This document shows, in pieces, positions 28,722-37,494 of a stretch of DNA of 64,000 bases (the stretch's first letter is position 1; each line of letters opens with the position of its first letter). Position numbers and translations under genes: made by a program. Below the pieces are notes generated by a model. That model was not told where the DNA came from. It made no database searches and worked only from the letters and a program-made list of their open reading frames with translations. The stretch is from assembly GCA_958296025.1 (NCBI GenBank), contig OY282430.1, positions 3,462,477 to 3,526,476 on the forward strand, written 5' to 3'. The stretch comes from an uncultured Pseudomonadales bacterium (GTDB lineage: Bacteria; Pseudomonadota; Gammaproteobacteria; Pseudomonadales; Azotimanducaceae).

Positions 28722-30052
28722 GCAAGCCCCTCTTCTTCCACTGGACTAGCGCCCTGGGCGCCCTGTTGCTGGCGGCCGCTTCGGCCTGGGCGCAGGAAAG
28801 CCTGGACAGCATCATCATCGACACCGGTTACGACAAGCAGACCAAGATTGCCGTGGCGCCCTTTCGCGCTGGCGCAGAGTTCGAGGGCCAGGAACGCATG
28901 GAGGACATCATCGCCTTCGACTTGGCCCGCAGCGGCCAGTTCGCGCCCACGAACCGGGGCAACATGCTTTCCTTTCCCGCCGAGCGCAAGGAGGTGTTCT
29001 TTCGCGATTGGCGGGTCCTCGGCGTGGAGTACCTGCTGATCGGGCGCTTGACAGAGGAGTTCAACGGCGATGTTTCCGTGGCCTACGAACTCTATGACGT
29101 CACCAACGAGCGGGCTGTCGTCGAGGAGCGCCTCACCGCCCCCCCGGCCAAGTGGCGGGATCTGGCCCATCGCATTTCCGATGTGGTCTATGAGGCCATC
29201 ACCGGTGTGCGCGGCGCCTTCTCCACCCGCATCGTCTATGTGCTGGCGAAGAACGCCGGCACCGCTTACGCCCGCTACCAGCTGGAGTTGGCGGATTCCG
29301 ACGGCACCCGCTCGCGCACTCTGCTGTCTTCGGACCAGCCCATCATGTCGCCGAGTTGGTCGCCGGACGCCCGTCGCGTCGCTTACGTCTCCTTCGAGAC
29401 CGAGCGACCCATCATCGTGCTGCAGGACGTGGCCTCCGGAGAGCGCGAACTGCTGCCCCACTTCCCCGGCATCAACGGCTCGCCGGTGTTTTCCCCGGAC
29501 GGACGCAGCTTAGCGGTGGTGCTGTCCCGGGACGGCAACCCGGAGATCTATGTGATGAACTTGCAGGACTACCGGCTGCGGCAGATCACCCGCCATCACG
29601 CCATCGACACCGAACCGAGCTGGACCCCGGACGGCCGCAGCCTGATCTTCACTTCCGACCGGGGCGGGCGGCCGCAGATCTACCAAGTGGAGCTGGCCAC
29701 CAACTTCATTGAACGGCTGACTTTTGAGGGCCGCTACAATGCCCGCGCCCGGCTGCTGCCAGACGGCGTCCACCTAGTGTTCGTGCATCGCCACGATGGG
29801 GTGGACCATATCGCCTGGCAGGATCTGGAGCGCGACGACCTGAGAATTCTCACCGAGACCGCCTTGGACGAATCCCCGTCCTTGGCACCCAACGGCGCCA
29901 TGCTGATCTACGCCACCCAACACCAAGGCCGGGGCATTCTGGCCGTGGTCTCCATCGATGGTCGGGTGAAGTACCGCCTGCCTTCGTCCCGAGGGGACGT
30001 GCGGGAGCCTTCCTGGTCGCCCTTCATCAACGGGCTGAAATCGGCATTTTGA
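28718..30052 (+). CDS. tolB: Tol-Pal periplasmic propeller TolB
   Basis: 444-residue periplasmic protein with a cleavable signal peptide (LLLAAASAWAQE). The N-terminal domain is alpha/beta (about 25-165). The C-terminal six-bladed beta-propeller shows WD40-like repeats: SPSWSPDARRVAYVSFE, SPVFSPDGRSLAVVLS, EPSWTPDGRSLIFTSDRGG. It binds Pal and TolA. Start GTG 28718 overlaps the tolA stop. The gene ends 202 bp before pal. Confidence 0.96.
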   Translation: MSKPLFFHWTSALGALLLAAASAWAQESLDSIIIDTGYDKQTKIAVAPFRAGAEFEGQERMEDIIAFDLARSGQFAPTNRGNMLSFPAERKEVFFRDWRVLGVEYLLIGRLTEEFNGDVSVAYELYDVTNERAVVEERLTAPPAKWRDLAHRISDVVYEAITGVRGAFSTRIVYVLAKNAGTAYARYQLELADSDGTRSRTLLSSDQPIMSPSWSPDARRVAYVSFETERPIIVLQDVASGERELLPHFPGINGSPVFSPDGRSLAVVLSRDGNPEIYVMNLQDYRLRQITRHHAIDTEPSWTPDGRSLIFTSDRGGRPQIYQVELATNFIERLTFEGRYNARARLLPDGVHLVFVHRHDGVDHIAWQDLERDDLRILTETALDESPSLAPNGAMLIYATQHQGRGILAVVSIDGRVKYRLPSSRGDVREPSWSPFINGLKSAF

Positions 30053-30254
30053 TGGAACTTTGCGGCCTGTGCCTATCCAACCAGCCGCGACTTGGTTAGA
30101 ATGCGCCCCATCACGCCGCTTGCGGTAGGCACCAAGGCAGGGAAGCAGGCCAAGGCCGGCGGATTAGGTGCGCTCAAGTGTAGGTGCGGCGCATGGGAAT
30201 GGCCGCGCACACTGAAGCGTCTTTGTGGATGTCGGATAATACGGAGGAAACCTC

Positions 30255-30779
30255 ATGCCTCAACGTAGAATTGGCTTTCTGACCCTTTTATTGGCTGGGC
30301 TGCTCTTGGCGGGTTGTCAGAGCGCCCCGCCAGCCCCTGAGCCCCCTCCCCCAGCCCCTGAGCCCCCTCCGCCGCCGGCACCTGAGCCGCCCCCGGAGCC
30401 CCCCGCGTTCAACAATAATCTCGAGCCCTATTACCCGGGCAGCACCCGCTTGTTAGAGCGCACTTTCTACTTTGAGTTTGACCAAGCGGTCCTCAGTGCG
30501 GACGCCTTGGCGGCTCTGGGGGTTCATGCTCGGGTACTGCGGGACAATCCCGACCGGCGGGTGATGATCGAGGGCCATTGCGATGAACGGGGCACACGGG
30601 AATACAATCTCGCCCTTGGCGAACAGCGCGCCACCTCGGTGCAGGAGTTCCTTACCGTCGCTGGGGTGCCGGCCTCCCGCATCGAATCGGTCAGCTACGG
30701 GGAGGAGCGGCCCGATGACCCTGGCCATACGGAGGCCGCTTGGTCGCGCAATCGCCGGGCTGTCATGATCTACCGTTAG
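30255..30779 (+). CDS. pal: Peptidoglycan-associated lipoprotein
   Basis: 174-residue outer-membrane lipoprotein. The lipobox is LLAGC, with Cys near residue 21. A striking Pro/Glu/Ala-rich linker with repeated PAPEPPPP runs from about 25 to 55, then the OmpA-like peptidoglycan-binding domain (TFYFEFDQAVLSADA, IEGHCDERGTREYNLALGEQRA) follows. It anchors the outer membrane and is released by the TolA motor. GGAGG lies just upstream of the ATG. The long polyproline linker is unusual in length but such linkers occur in the family. Confidence 0.96.
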   Translation: MPQRRIGFLTLLLAGLLLAGCQSAPPAPEPPPPAPEPPPPPAPEPPPEPPAFNNNLEPYYPGSTRLLERTFYFEFDQAVLSADALAALGVHARVLRDNPDRRVMIEGHCDERGTREYNLALGEQRATSVQEFLTVAGVPASRIESVSYGEERPDDPGHTEAAWSRNRRAVMIYR

Positions 30780-30792
30780 CGGTGATGCCGGC

Positions 30793-31728
30793 TTGCATGG
30801 GAGTTGCCCCTCCGCCCTGAAGCTCTGGTGCGTCCCAGCGCATTGGCTTGTCGGGCTTTTGCTGACCTCGTCAATGGGGTTCGCCGCCGTGCCGGTGGAG
30901 GAGTCCATGCCCAATGAAGCCGTCGTTCCGGCGCTGGAGGAGCGGTCATCGCCAGCCGAGCCGCCTGCTTCGGGCGTGGAAGTTTACGGCGGGGCGCACA
31001 CGAGTCCGCCGCCGCCCGCGCCCGACAAGGATCGATCGGCGGTGTACAAAGTGCCTGAGCAGGCGCACAGGCGTGCGCCCGTCGCGCCTGATGGCGCCAG
31101 CTTGGCGAAGCTGTTCCACCAAATCCAAGTGCTGCAACGGGAACTGCAAACCCTGCGCGGCATGTTGGAGGAGCAAGGCTTCCAAATGGAGCGGCTAGCG
31201 CGGGACCAAAAGGCGCAGTACGTTGACTTGGACCAACGCATCGTCGCCATGCGGCAAGGCGATGCCGTGCTGCCCCAAGGTGGAACCGCCGCGCAGCCCG
31301 GCGTTCCGCCACCACCCATGCCAGGCGCGAGCCCGGCGGATGGGGGCAACGGCGGTGCTGAGCGACAAGCCTACGGCGCGGCGTTCAGCCTCATGGAAGG
31401 CCGCGCCTTCGCGGATGCCGTGGCGGGTTTCCAAAGAGTGCTTGCCGACTATCCGAACGGACAGTACGCACCGAACTGCTACTACTGGTTGGGAGAACTT
31501 TTCCTCGTGCAGGGGGAAGTGGAGAAAGCCCGCCAACGCTTCGTGCAGGTGGTCAATCGGTATGCGGACCATCCCAAGGTGCCGGACGCCCTGTACAAGC
31601 TGGGCGTCATCTACCATCGCCTGGATGACAACCCTCGCGCCTTGGAGCACCTGAACCGGGTGCGCAACGACTATCCCAACAGTTCAGCGGCGGCTCTGGC
31701 GCAGAAGTACGCAGCGGAACTGCAATAG
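30793..31728 (+). CDS. cpoB: Cell division coordinator CpoB (YbgF)
   Basis: 311-residue periplasmic protein. A signal peptide (HWLVGLLLTSSMGFAAVPV) is followed by a low-complexity region, then an N-terminal coiled coil (LAKLFHQIQVLQRELQTLRGMLEEQGFQMERLARDQ, about 97-150) that trimerises, then three TPR repeats (AYGAAFSLMEGRAFADAVAGFQ onwards). It links PBP1B activity with Tol constriction. The start seems to be TTG 30793, 13 bp after pal. The queuosine genes queE/queC that often follow are missing. Confidence 0.92.
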   Translation: MHGSCPSALKLWCVPAHWLVGLLLTSSMGFAAVPVEESMPNEAVVPALEERSSPAEPPASGVEVYGGAHTSPPPPAPDKDRSAVYKVPEQAHRRAPVAPDGASLAKLFHQIQVLQRELQTLRGMLEEQGFQMERLARDQKAQYVDLDQRIVAMRQGDAVLPQGGTAAQPGVPPPPMPGASPADGGNGGAERQAYGAAFSLMEGRAFADAVAGFQRVLADYPNGQYAPNCYYWLGELFLVQGEVEKARQRFVQVVNRYADHPKVPDALYKLGVIYHRLDDNPRALEHLNRVRNDYPNSSAAALAQKYAAELQ

Positions 31729-31838
31729 CCGCCGCACCCACGTCGCCGTTACCAAGGCTGAAACGGCCGCCGATGGGCTGCGGGCTTGGCTGCGGCGAGC
31801 GCCCCTAGTGCGCCCGCCGCGCAAGCCAATGGGTGTGC

Positions 31839-34769
31839 CTAGAAGGTTAACCCGCCGGCGATGAACCAATAGCGGCCCAGGGCGTCGTACATGCCGGGGA
31901 AGGTGTTGCCGTTGCCGTTGATTGACGGCCCGGCGCCGTTGCCGGCGATGGGCGGTTCCTTGTCGAACAGGTTGTTGACGCCGACGCGCATCTGGATGGA
32001 CTCGGTAACGTCCCAAAGAGCCGCCAAATCGATGTAGGAGATGGCTTTCAGATCCACGTTCCCATTGAGATCTTTCAACTTGCTGGTGTAGCGCCACATG
32101 AGGGAGGGCGTCACGTTCCAAGGCGTGGTCCACACCAGCCTAAGCTTGTTGCGCAGGTCCGGTGTGGGATAGCCGCATGACCCCCCGCCCCAATTGCCGG
32201 CGCACTTCACCTTGGGTGCGCCCTCCAGCTCCTGCACCTCCCACTTGGTGATGTAGGAAAGGACGTTGGTGACACTCAAGGCACCCATATCGCCCAGCTC
32301 AAACCCGTAGTCTGCCTCCATGTCGTAGCCGACCACCTTTTCGATGGCCAAGTTGTCGTTCAGCGACACGATGTGGCCGCTGCTGTTGACATTCGAACCG
32401 ATCCAGAGGTCGCCAGGGCGGCCGCGCTTGACCAACTCGCATTGGGCCAGGTTGCCGTCTAGACATTGGTTCAGAATGAACTCGGAGCTCAGATAGCTGA
32501 TGCCTTCGGTGATCTCGATGTTGAAGTAGTCGATAGTCAGGGTCAGCCCGTCGATGACGGTGGGCGTCAGCACCACGCCGAAGGACCAAGTATCCGATTC
32601 CTCCGGCACCAACTCTGGGTTGCCGCCTTGCAGGAAGTTGTACTGGCCGGCCGGGGAATTTGGGATGCTGCCGAACTGCTCCGCGGTGACGCCGCTGCGG
32701 GCGCATTCCTCAAGGGTGCGGCCTCGGGCGGTCATGCCGTTGGTCACCGGACCGCCGCAGGGGTCGCCCGTCATGTCGAACAGGTTGAAGCCTCGGGGTT
32801 GGAACAGCTCCCGAACGTTGGCGCCGCGGATGGCCCGCTGAAAGCTGCCGCGCACCTTGACATCCTGGTTGATGGCCCAGCCGGTGCGGATGCCGAAGGT
32901 CTCCGTCGTAACGCCGTAGCTGTAGTCGGAGTAGCGGAAGGCAAAGTCCAGAGTGAGCTCCTCCGCGAACTGCTTGCCCTCCACCAAGGGAATGCTCGCT
33001 TCCATGAATAGCTCGAAGACATCGTAGCCGCCGCTCACTGGCGACGTGGCACCGCCTTGCCCGGCACCTTCACCGCTCTGGAAGCCTTGGTCTGGTTTGA
33101 AGTCCAGGTTTTCCTCCCGATACTCCGCGCCGAGCACCACGGCGACGCCAGTGTCTGCTGTGGGCAGCCGAATGCCGTAGTTGCTAAGATCCCCGGCGAT
33201 GTAGCCGGAAGCCACCAACTGATCCGTGGTGCCCCGGGCGAACAGCGGCAGGACGATGTAGTCCAGCGCTTCCTGGGTGACGCCGCCCTCTTGGAAGATG
33301 TTCCAGGGCACGCAGTTCGGATCCGAGCCGTCCACCACCGAGCGGCACACGATGTCGCCGTTGTCATTCCGCACGGCGTCCAAGGCGCGTTTAATCTTGG
33401 TGGTGCCCAGATCGTTCAGATAGGTGTTCTCCATGCTGACTTCGGCATAGAGCAAGGAGGCGTCGTAGCGCCAGCTTTCGTTGAGGTCCCCACGCACTCC
33501 AAACACGCCGCGGAACGTGGTGTGGCGCAAGTCTTGCTGACGGTTGCCGCCCTCAACATTGCGCCGGCCGATATAAAACGGATCTCGGGTGTCTTCCCTG
33601 GTCAGCCCGATGGCGCCGCAAACGGCCTCGAACTGCTGGTCGGACATCAACGGATTGGCGCAGCTTAAGGATTCGGTTACGAAGAAGGCGCCGGAGGGGG
33701 CGATCTGGGCGACGCTGCGGTCGTCCATGAACATCAGCTCCATGTAGGCTTCCACCTTGTCGCTGATGGCGTAGTGGGTAAAGGCCCCGTAGGTCCATTG
33801 CTTATCGGGGCGCTGATAGTAGTTCAGAGGGCCGTAGTTGAACGTCTCCCCTCGGCGCGGGACGAACTCGTTGCCGGAAACGATGTAGTCAACGGGGGGA
33901 CCGCCTTCGCCGAAGTTGGTGAAGCGGCCTTGGGGAATGGTCGATGAGCCGAAGCAGCCGTCGGCGTTGTCGTTAAAGGCGCAGGAGCTGTAGTCCCTTG
34001 CGCTCTGCAGCACCGGCTCGATGTCCCGGTAGGTGGCGTAGGCGGTGGCGTTGCCGCGCCCGTCGGCGAAATTGCCGCCAAGGAGCAAGGAGATGTAGGA
34101 GGAGTCGCCATCGGACACGCTGCCGTCCGCCACTGGGTAGCCGGCGTCCTGCACGACGCCCTGCCATCTGCTGGAGTCGTTGTTGTGGTTGTATTGGCTG
34201 AATTGGTAGTCCAGCTTCAGGCCCTCAAAGTCGCTCTTCATGATGAAGTTGACCACTCCGGCCACGGCGTCTGAACCATAGGTGGCCGAGGCGCCGCCGG
34301 TGAGCACCTCCACACGTTCCACCAAGGCGCCGGGAATTTGGTTGACGTCTGCGCCAATCCCCCCTTGTATAGGCGAACCGGCCGGCAAGCGGCTGCCGTT
34401 GACCAGCACCAAGGTGCGCTCCGCCCCGAGGTTGCGGAGGTTGATGGTGGCGGTGCCGGTGGCGCCGTTGGACTGCCCGGTGTTCTGGTCCGACCAAACC
34501 TGGGGCAGGGTGCGCACCAAGTCCTCCGGGCGGACGGTGCCCTGGTACAGAAACTCGTCGGCATCGACCTGAGTGACCGGGCTGGCGCTGACCAGGTTGG
34601 CGCGTACGATGCGCGAGCCGGTGACCACCACTTCCTCAATGGGCGCGGTTTCCATGGCCCGGGCCACATCCGCGGTCTGGTCGCCCTCCTCGGCAAGAAC
34701 CGGCGGGGCCAGCGCCACCACCAGAGCCGCGGCGCCCAACGTTGACCTTGTGCGGCTAATCGGCAACAT
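31839..34769 (-). CDS. TonB-dependent receptor
   Basis: Outer-membrane active-transport receptor of 976 residues. A signal peptide (1-26, ending VLAEE) precedes an N-terminal plug with PIEEVVVTGSRI (TonB box region), LVLVNGSRLPAGSPIQGGIGADVNQIP and VEVLTGGASATYGSDAVAGVVNFIM. A long 22-strand barrel follows, ending in the typical aromatic FIAGGLTF. GGAGATCTTGAA-ATG gives a clear start. It resembles receptors common in sphingomonads and marine gammaproteobacteria that import organic oligomers or unknown substrates. It occupies the site after cpoB where queE/queC are usual. No dedicated regulator or periplasmic protein is adjacent. Confidence 0.93.
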   Translation of the reverse strand: MLPISRTRSTLGAAALVVALAPPVLAEEGDQTADVARAMETAPIEEVVVTGSRIVRANLVSASPVTQVDADEFLYQGTVRPEDLVRTLPQVWSDQNTGQSNGATGTATINLRNLGAERTLVLVNGSRLPAGSPIQGGIGADVNQIPGALVERVEVLTGGASATYGSDAVAGVVNFIMKSDFEGLKLDYQFSQYNHNNDSSRWQGVVQDAGYPVADGSVSDGDSSYISLLLGGNFADGRGNATAYATYRDIEPVLQSARDYSSCAFNDNADGCFGSSTIPQGRFTNFGEGGPPVDYIVSGNEFVPRRGETFNYGPLNYYQRPDKQWTYGAFTHYAISDKVEAYMELMFMDDRSVAQIAPSGAFFVTESLSCANPLMSDQQFEAVCGAIGLTREDTRDPFYIGRRNVEGGNRQQDLRHTTFRGVFGVRGDLNESWRYDASLLYAEVSMENTYLNDLGTTKIKRALDAVRNDNGDIVCRSVVDGSDPNCVPWNIFQEGGVTQEALDYIVLPLFARGTTDQLVASGYIAGDLSNYGIRLPTADTGVAVVLGAEYREENLDFKPDQGFQSGEGAGQGGATSPVSGGYDVFELFMEASIPLVEGKQFAEELTLDFAFRYSDYSYGVTTETFGIRTGWAINQDVKVRGSFQRAIRGANVRELFQPRGFNLFDMTGDPCGGPVTNGMTARGRTLEECARSGVTAEQFGSIPNSPAGQYNFLQGGNPELVPEESDTWSFGVVLTPTVIDGLTLTIDYFNIEITEGISYLSSEFILNQCLDGNLAQCELVKRGRPGDLWIGSNVNSSGHIVSLNDNLAIEKVVGYDMEADYGFELGDMGALSVTNVLSYITKWEVQELEGAPKVKCAGNWGGGSCGYPTPDLRNKLRLVWTTPWNVTPSLMWRYTSKLKDLNGNVDLKAISYIDLAALWDVTESIQMRVGVNNLFDKEPPIAGNGAGPSINGNGNTFPGMYDALGRYWFIAGGLTF

Positions 34770-35010
34770 TTCAAGATCTCCTTTCGTTTGTGAATAGGTT
34801 CGATTGCGTGAACCTAGGAAGGTGCGCCTAGCTACTGCGATTTAGGGTCTGGGGCCTCTCCAAGCTCCTCCACGCCAGCTCCCCGAGTACCGCCCGTCAT
34901 GCAGGCGGGGCCTCCCCGAAGCCGACCAGCCGGACTATAGCGCACAACGCTGCGGCGGGGCCACAGTTTTTTCGCAGCAATCTTGACGGCGATGCCAGTG
35001 GGTTTGGTGG

Positions 35011-35086
35011 TGGTGGGCCGTCTGGGGCTCGAACCCAGGACCAACGGGTTAAAAGCCCGGTGCTCTACCAACTGAGCTAACGACCC
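35011..35086 (-). tRNA. tRNA-Lys (anticodon TTT)
   Basis: A 76-nt cloverleaf with encoded CCA. Acceptor GGGTCGT/ACGGCCC (one G-U), D-arm GCTC/GAGC, anticodon arm CCGGG-CTTTTAA-CCCGT with a C-U mismatch at 27-43, T-arm CTGGG-TTCGAGC-CCCAG. The anticodon loop equals that of E. coli tRNA-Lys. It marks the conserved end of the tol-pal/que region. Confidence 0.97.
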
Positions 35087-35147
35087 TTAAGGCAGGGCGC
35101 GAATTGTATGCAGGCGGCGCGGCGGAAACAAGAGGTTGCGTGGCGAT

Positions 35148-35166
35148 CCAGCAGTTCTCATTTTGG
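35148..35166 (+). repeat. Terminal inverted repeat, left
   Basis: CCAGCAGTTCTCATTTTGG, exact reverse complement of 37264-37282. The 7 bp just outside (TGGCGAT, 35141-35147) are repeated directly after the right end. Confidence 0.95.
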
Positions 35167-35215
35167 CATTTTTACATAGCGCCGGATTGAGGGAGGCTTG
35201 ACAGCATAGGACGTT

Positions 35216-35908
35216 GTGCCTATGGTGCGGGCCATGGGCAACCCGTGGTTCGGATCGAAGGCGTCGTCGGGGCTGTGGCAGGCGCTGGTCGCGCTGATGC
35301 CGCCGCACGCGGTGTACATTGAGACGCACTTGGGCGGGGGCGCGGTGATGAAGCGCAAGCCGGCGGCGCTGCGCAACATCGGGATCGACCTGGACGCGCG
35401 GGCGCTGTCGTCATTCGAGTGCGGCCATGCGGTGGAACTGGTCAACGCGGACTGCCACGGGTATCTGGCCGATTTCGCGTTCGACGGTTCGGAGCTGGTC
35501 TACAGCGACCCGCCGTACCTGCGCGCGGCGCGCAAGTCCGGGCGCCGTTACCGGCACGACTACGGGGACGCGGACCACGCGGCGCTGCTGGAACTGCTCA
35601 AGGGGCTGCCGTGCGCGGTGATGGTGTCGGGGTACCCGTCGGCGCTCTACGACGAGCTGCTTTGCGGTTGGCGCAGCGTGGCGCTGCAGGTGATGAACCA
35701 GGCGGGCGTGGTCACCGAGAAGGTGTGGTTCAACTTCGAACCGGACCGGGTGCACTGGGCGTCGTGCGCGGGGCGGGACTTCACGCACCGGCAGACGGTC
35801 AAGCGCAAGGCGGCGAGCTGGGGCCGGCGCTACCGGGCGATGCCTCCGGCGGAGCGCCTGGCGGTGCTGGCCGCGGTCATGGCAGTGGAAGCGCAGGCGC
35901 CGCCGTGA
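35216..35908 (+). CDS. D12-class DNA N6-adenine methyltransferase (IS passenger)
   Basis: About 230 residues. The AdoMet-binding motif is NPWFGSKASSGLWQALVALMPPH, followed by YIETHLGGGAVMKRKP, an acidic GIDLDARAL motif, and the catalytic DPPY in SELVYSDPPYLRAAR near residue 100. This is the D12/Dam-like order without an obvious separate target-recognition domain. The start is GTG 35216 or ATG 35222, with AGGA just upstream. The stop overlaps the transposase GTG start, so both are made from one message. Methylation could modulate transposition, as Dam does for IS10/IS50, or protect the element; this is inference. No restriction enzyme is adjacent. Confidence 0.88.
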   Translation: MPMVRAMGNPWFGSKASSGLWQALVALMPPHAVYIETHLGGGAVMKRKPAALRNIGIDLDARALSSFECGHAVELVNADCHGYLADFAFDGSELVYSDPPYLRAARKSGRRYRHDYGDADHAALLELLKGLPCAVMVSGYPSALYDELLCGWRSVALQVMNQAGVVTEKVWFNFEPDRVHWASCAGRDFTHRQTVKRKAASWGRRYRAMPPAERLAVLAAVMAVEAQAPP

Positions 35909-37194
35909 AGCTCCTCGGCGGCCATCTGGAACGGCTCCGGGCGTGCTTCGCCGGGCTGCCGGACCCGCGTCGCGGCCGCAACCGCCGGTACGCCATGGCG
36001 GACGTCGCCATGGCGGCGCTGTCGGTGTTCTTCATGCAGTCGCCGTCGTTCCTGGCGCATCAGCGCGCGCTGGCCGAGGGACGCACGCGGTCCAACGCGC
36101 ACACGCTGTTCGGCCTGGCCCGCATCCCCTGCGACAACCACATCCGGCAACTGCTCGACGGCGTGCCGACGGCGCACTTCGACGACGAGTTCCACGCCAT
36201 CGCCGCGGACCTCGACGCGCACGGCGCCCTGGCATCCATGCGCCGCCTGGACGGCCGGCTGCTCGTCGCCCTGGACGGCACGGAGTTCTTCCGCTCGCGC
36301 AGCATCCACTGCCCGCACTGCGCGACCCGCAAGCGCAGCGACGGCGCCACGGAGCACTTCCACCAGATGCTGGCCGCCACCCTGGTGGCGCCCGGCCACG
36401 CCCGCACGCTGCCGCTGCCCCCGGAGTTCGTGGCGCCCCGCGACGGCGCCGCCAAGCAGGACTGCGAACGCGAGGCGGCCAAGCGCTGGCTGCAACGCCA
36501 CGGAACCCGCTGCGCGCCACTGCGCCCCGTCTACCTGGGCGACGACCTGTACGCCTGCCAGCCCGTCTGCCGGGCGATGCTCGACAGCGGCGGCGACTTC
36601 CTGCTCACCGCCAAGCCGGCCAGCCACAAGACCCTCTGCGAGCACCTCGACGGCATCCGCCCGCCCACCCGCCGCGCCACCGCCGGCGCCGGCGCCCGCC
36701 GGCGCATCCACCGCTACCGGTGGATGACCGACCTGCCCATCCGCGACGGCGACGACGCCCTGCGCGTCAACTGGCTCGAGATCACCAGCGCGCGACCCGA
36801 CGGCACCGTCACCCACCGCGGCACCTTCGTCACCAGCCTCGACGTCGACCGCGACAACGTCGCCGAACTCGCCGACTGCGCCCGCGCCCGATGGAAGATC
36901 GAGAACGAGACCTTCAACGTCCTCAAGCAGCACGGTTACCACCTCAAACACAACTTCGGCCACGGCAACGACACCCTCGCCGGCGTGCTGGTCGTCCTCA
37001 ACCTGCTCGCCTTCTCGCTCCACAGCGCCTGCGAACTCGCCGAGACGCTCTGGCAGAGCGCCCGCCGGCGCCTCGGCACCCGGCGCCGATTGTTCGAACA
37101 CCTGCGAACCGTCACCGAATACCGAGTGTTCCCCGACTGGAACAACCTCCTGTCACTGCTCGCTACCGGCGGTACCGCCGCCCAGCCGCCCTGA
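35905..37194 (+). CDS. DDE transposase (IS4-like/ISNCY type)
   Basis: 429-residue transposase. LVALDGTEFFRSRSIHCPHC carries the first catalytic Asp and a zinc-type CPHC, VYLGDDLYACQPVC the second Asp, and ARARWKIENETFNVLKQHGYHLKHNFGHG the R-x3-E-x6/7-K signature with the catalytic Glu of IS4-superfamily transposases. The N-terminus (RLRACFAGLPDPRRGRNRRYAMADVAMAALSVFFMQSPSFL) is a helical DNA-binding part. The start is GTG 35905, overlapping the methyltransferase stop. I place it in the IS4 superfamily from the signature, but the exact ISfinder family is uncertain. Confidence 0.9.
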   Translation: MKLLGGHLERLRACFAGLPDPRRGRNRRYAMADVAMAALSVFFMQSPSFLAHQRALAEGRTRSNAHTLFGLARIPCDNHIRQLLDGVPTAHFDDEFHAIAADLDAHGALASMRRLDGRLLVALDGTEFFRSRSIHCPHCATRKRSDGATEHFHQMLAATLVAPGHARTLPLPPEFVAPRDGAAKQDCEREAAKRWLQRHGTRCAPLRPVYLGDDLYACQPVCRAMLDSGGDFLLTAKPASHKTLCEHLDGIRPPTRRATAGAGARRRIHRYRWMTDLPIRDGDDALRVNWLEITSARPDGTVTHRGTFVTSLDVDRDNVAELADCARARWKIENETFNVLKQHGYHLKHNFGHGNDTLAGVLVVLNLLAFSLHSACELAETLWQSARRRLGTRRRLFEHLRTVTEYRVFPDWNNLLSLLATGGTAAQPP

Positions 37195-37263
37195 ACTCCG
37201 CGTCCCACTCCCAACCCGACATCAACCGAACACCACAAACTCGACCGGAGCCGCGAACAACAC

Positions 37264-37282
37264 CCAAAATGAGAACTGCTGG
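37264..37282 (+). repeat. Terminal inverted repeat, right
   Basis: CCAAAATGAGAACTGCTGG, pairing 19 of 19 with the left end. It is followed at once by TGGCGAT (37283-37289), the duplicated target. Confidence 0.95.
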
Positions 37283-37494
37283 TGGCGATCTCAAAGTCAT
37301 GAGGCCGAGTGCTCAAAGGAACCTTGGCCGCTTGGCGATTCAACTGAGACATGGCCTGTGGCGGCCGAAAAAGGCGGAACTACGACCTGTGCGGGCGGCG
37401 TTGGCAACGCAGAAGATCCGCCCTTTGGCGCAAGGCCGATGCTTGAGACCTTGGCGCTTGACGCCTCGCCGTCAACTGCGTCTAATGCCGTCCC

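Larger units (their letters stand above)
35148..37282 (+). mobile_element. Complete insertion sequence carrying an adenine methyltransferase
   Basis: 2,135-bp element with perfect 19-bp terminal inverted repeats (35148-35166 and 37264-37282), bounded by the 7-bp direct duplication TGGCGAT (35141-35147 and 37283-37289). It contains two genes only: a D12-class DNA adenine methyltransferase and a DDE transposase, overlapping by GTGA. Intact ends, target duplication and open frames imply a recent, probably active insertion, located between tRNA-Lys and the ion-channel gene. The element uses much more G/C-ending codons than its neighbours. Confidence 0.93.

Noticed and set aside
30053-30254. Separate promoter for pal
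   Set aside because: TAGAAT and GATAAT boxes are present, but neither has a properly spaced -35, and the second would start transcription after the ribosome-binding site.
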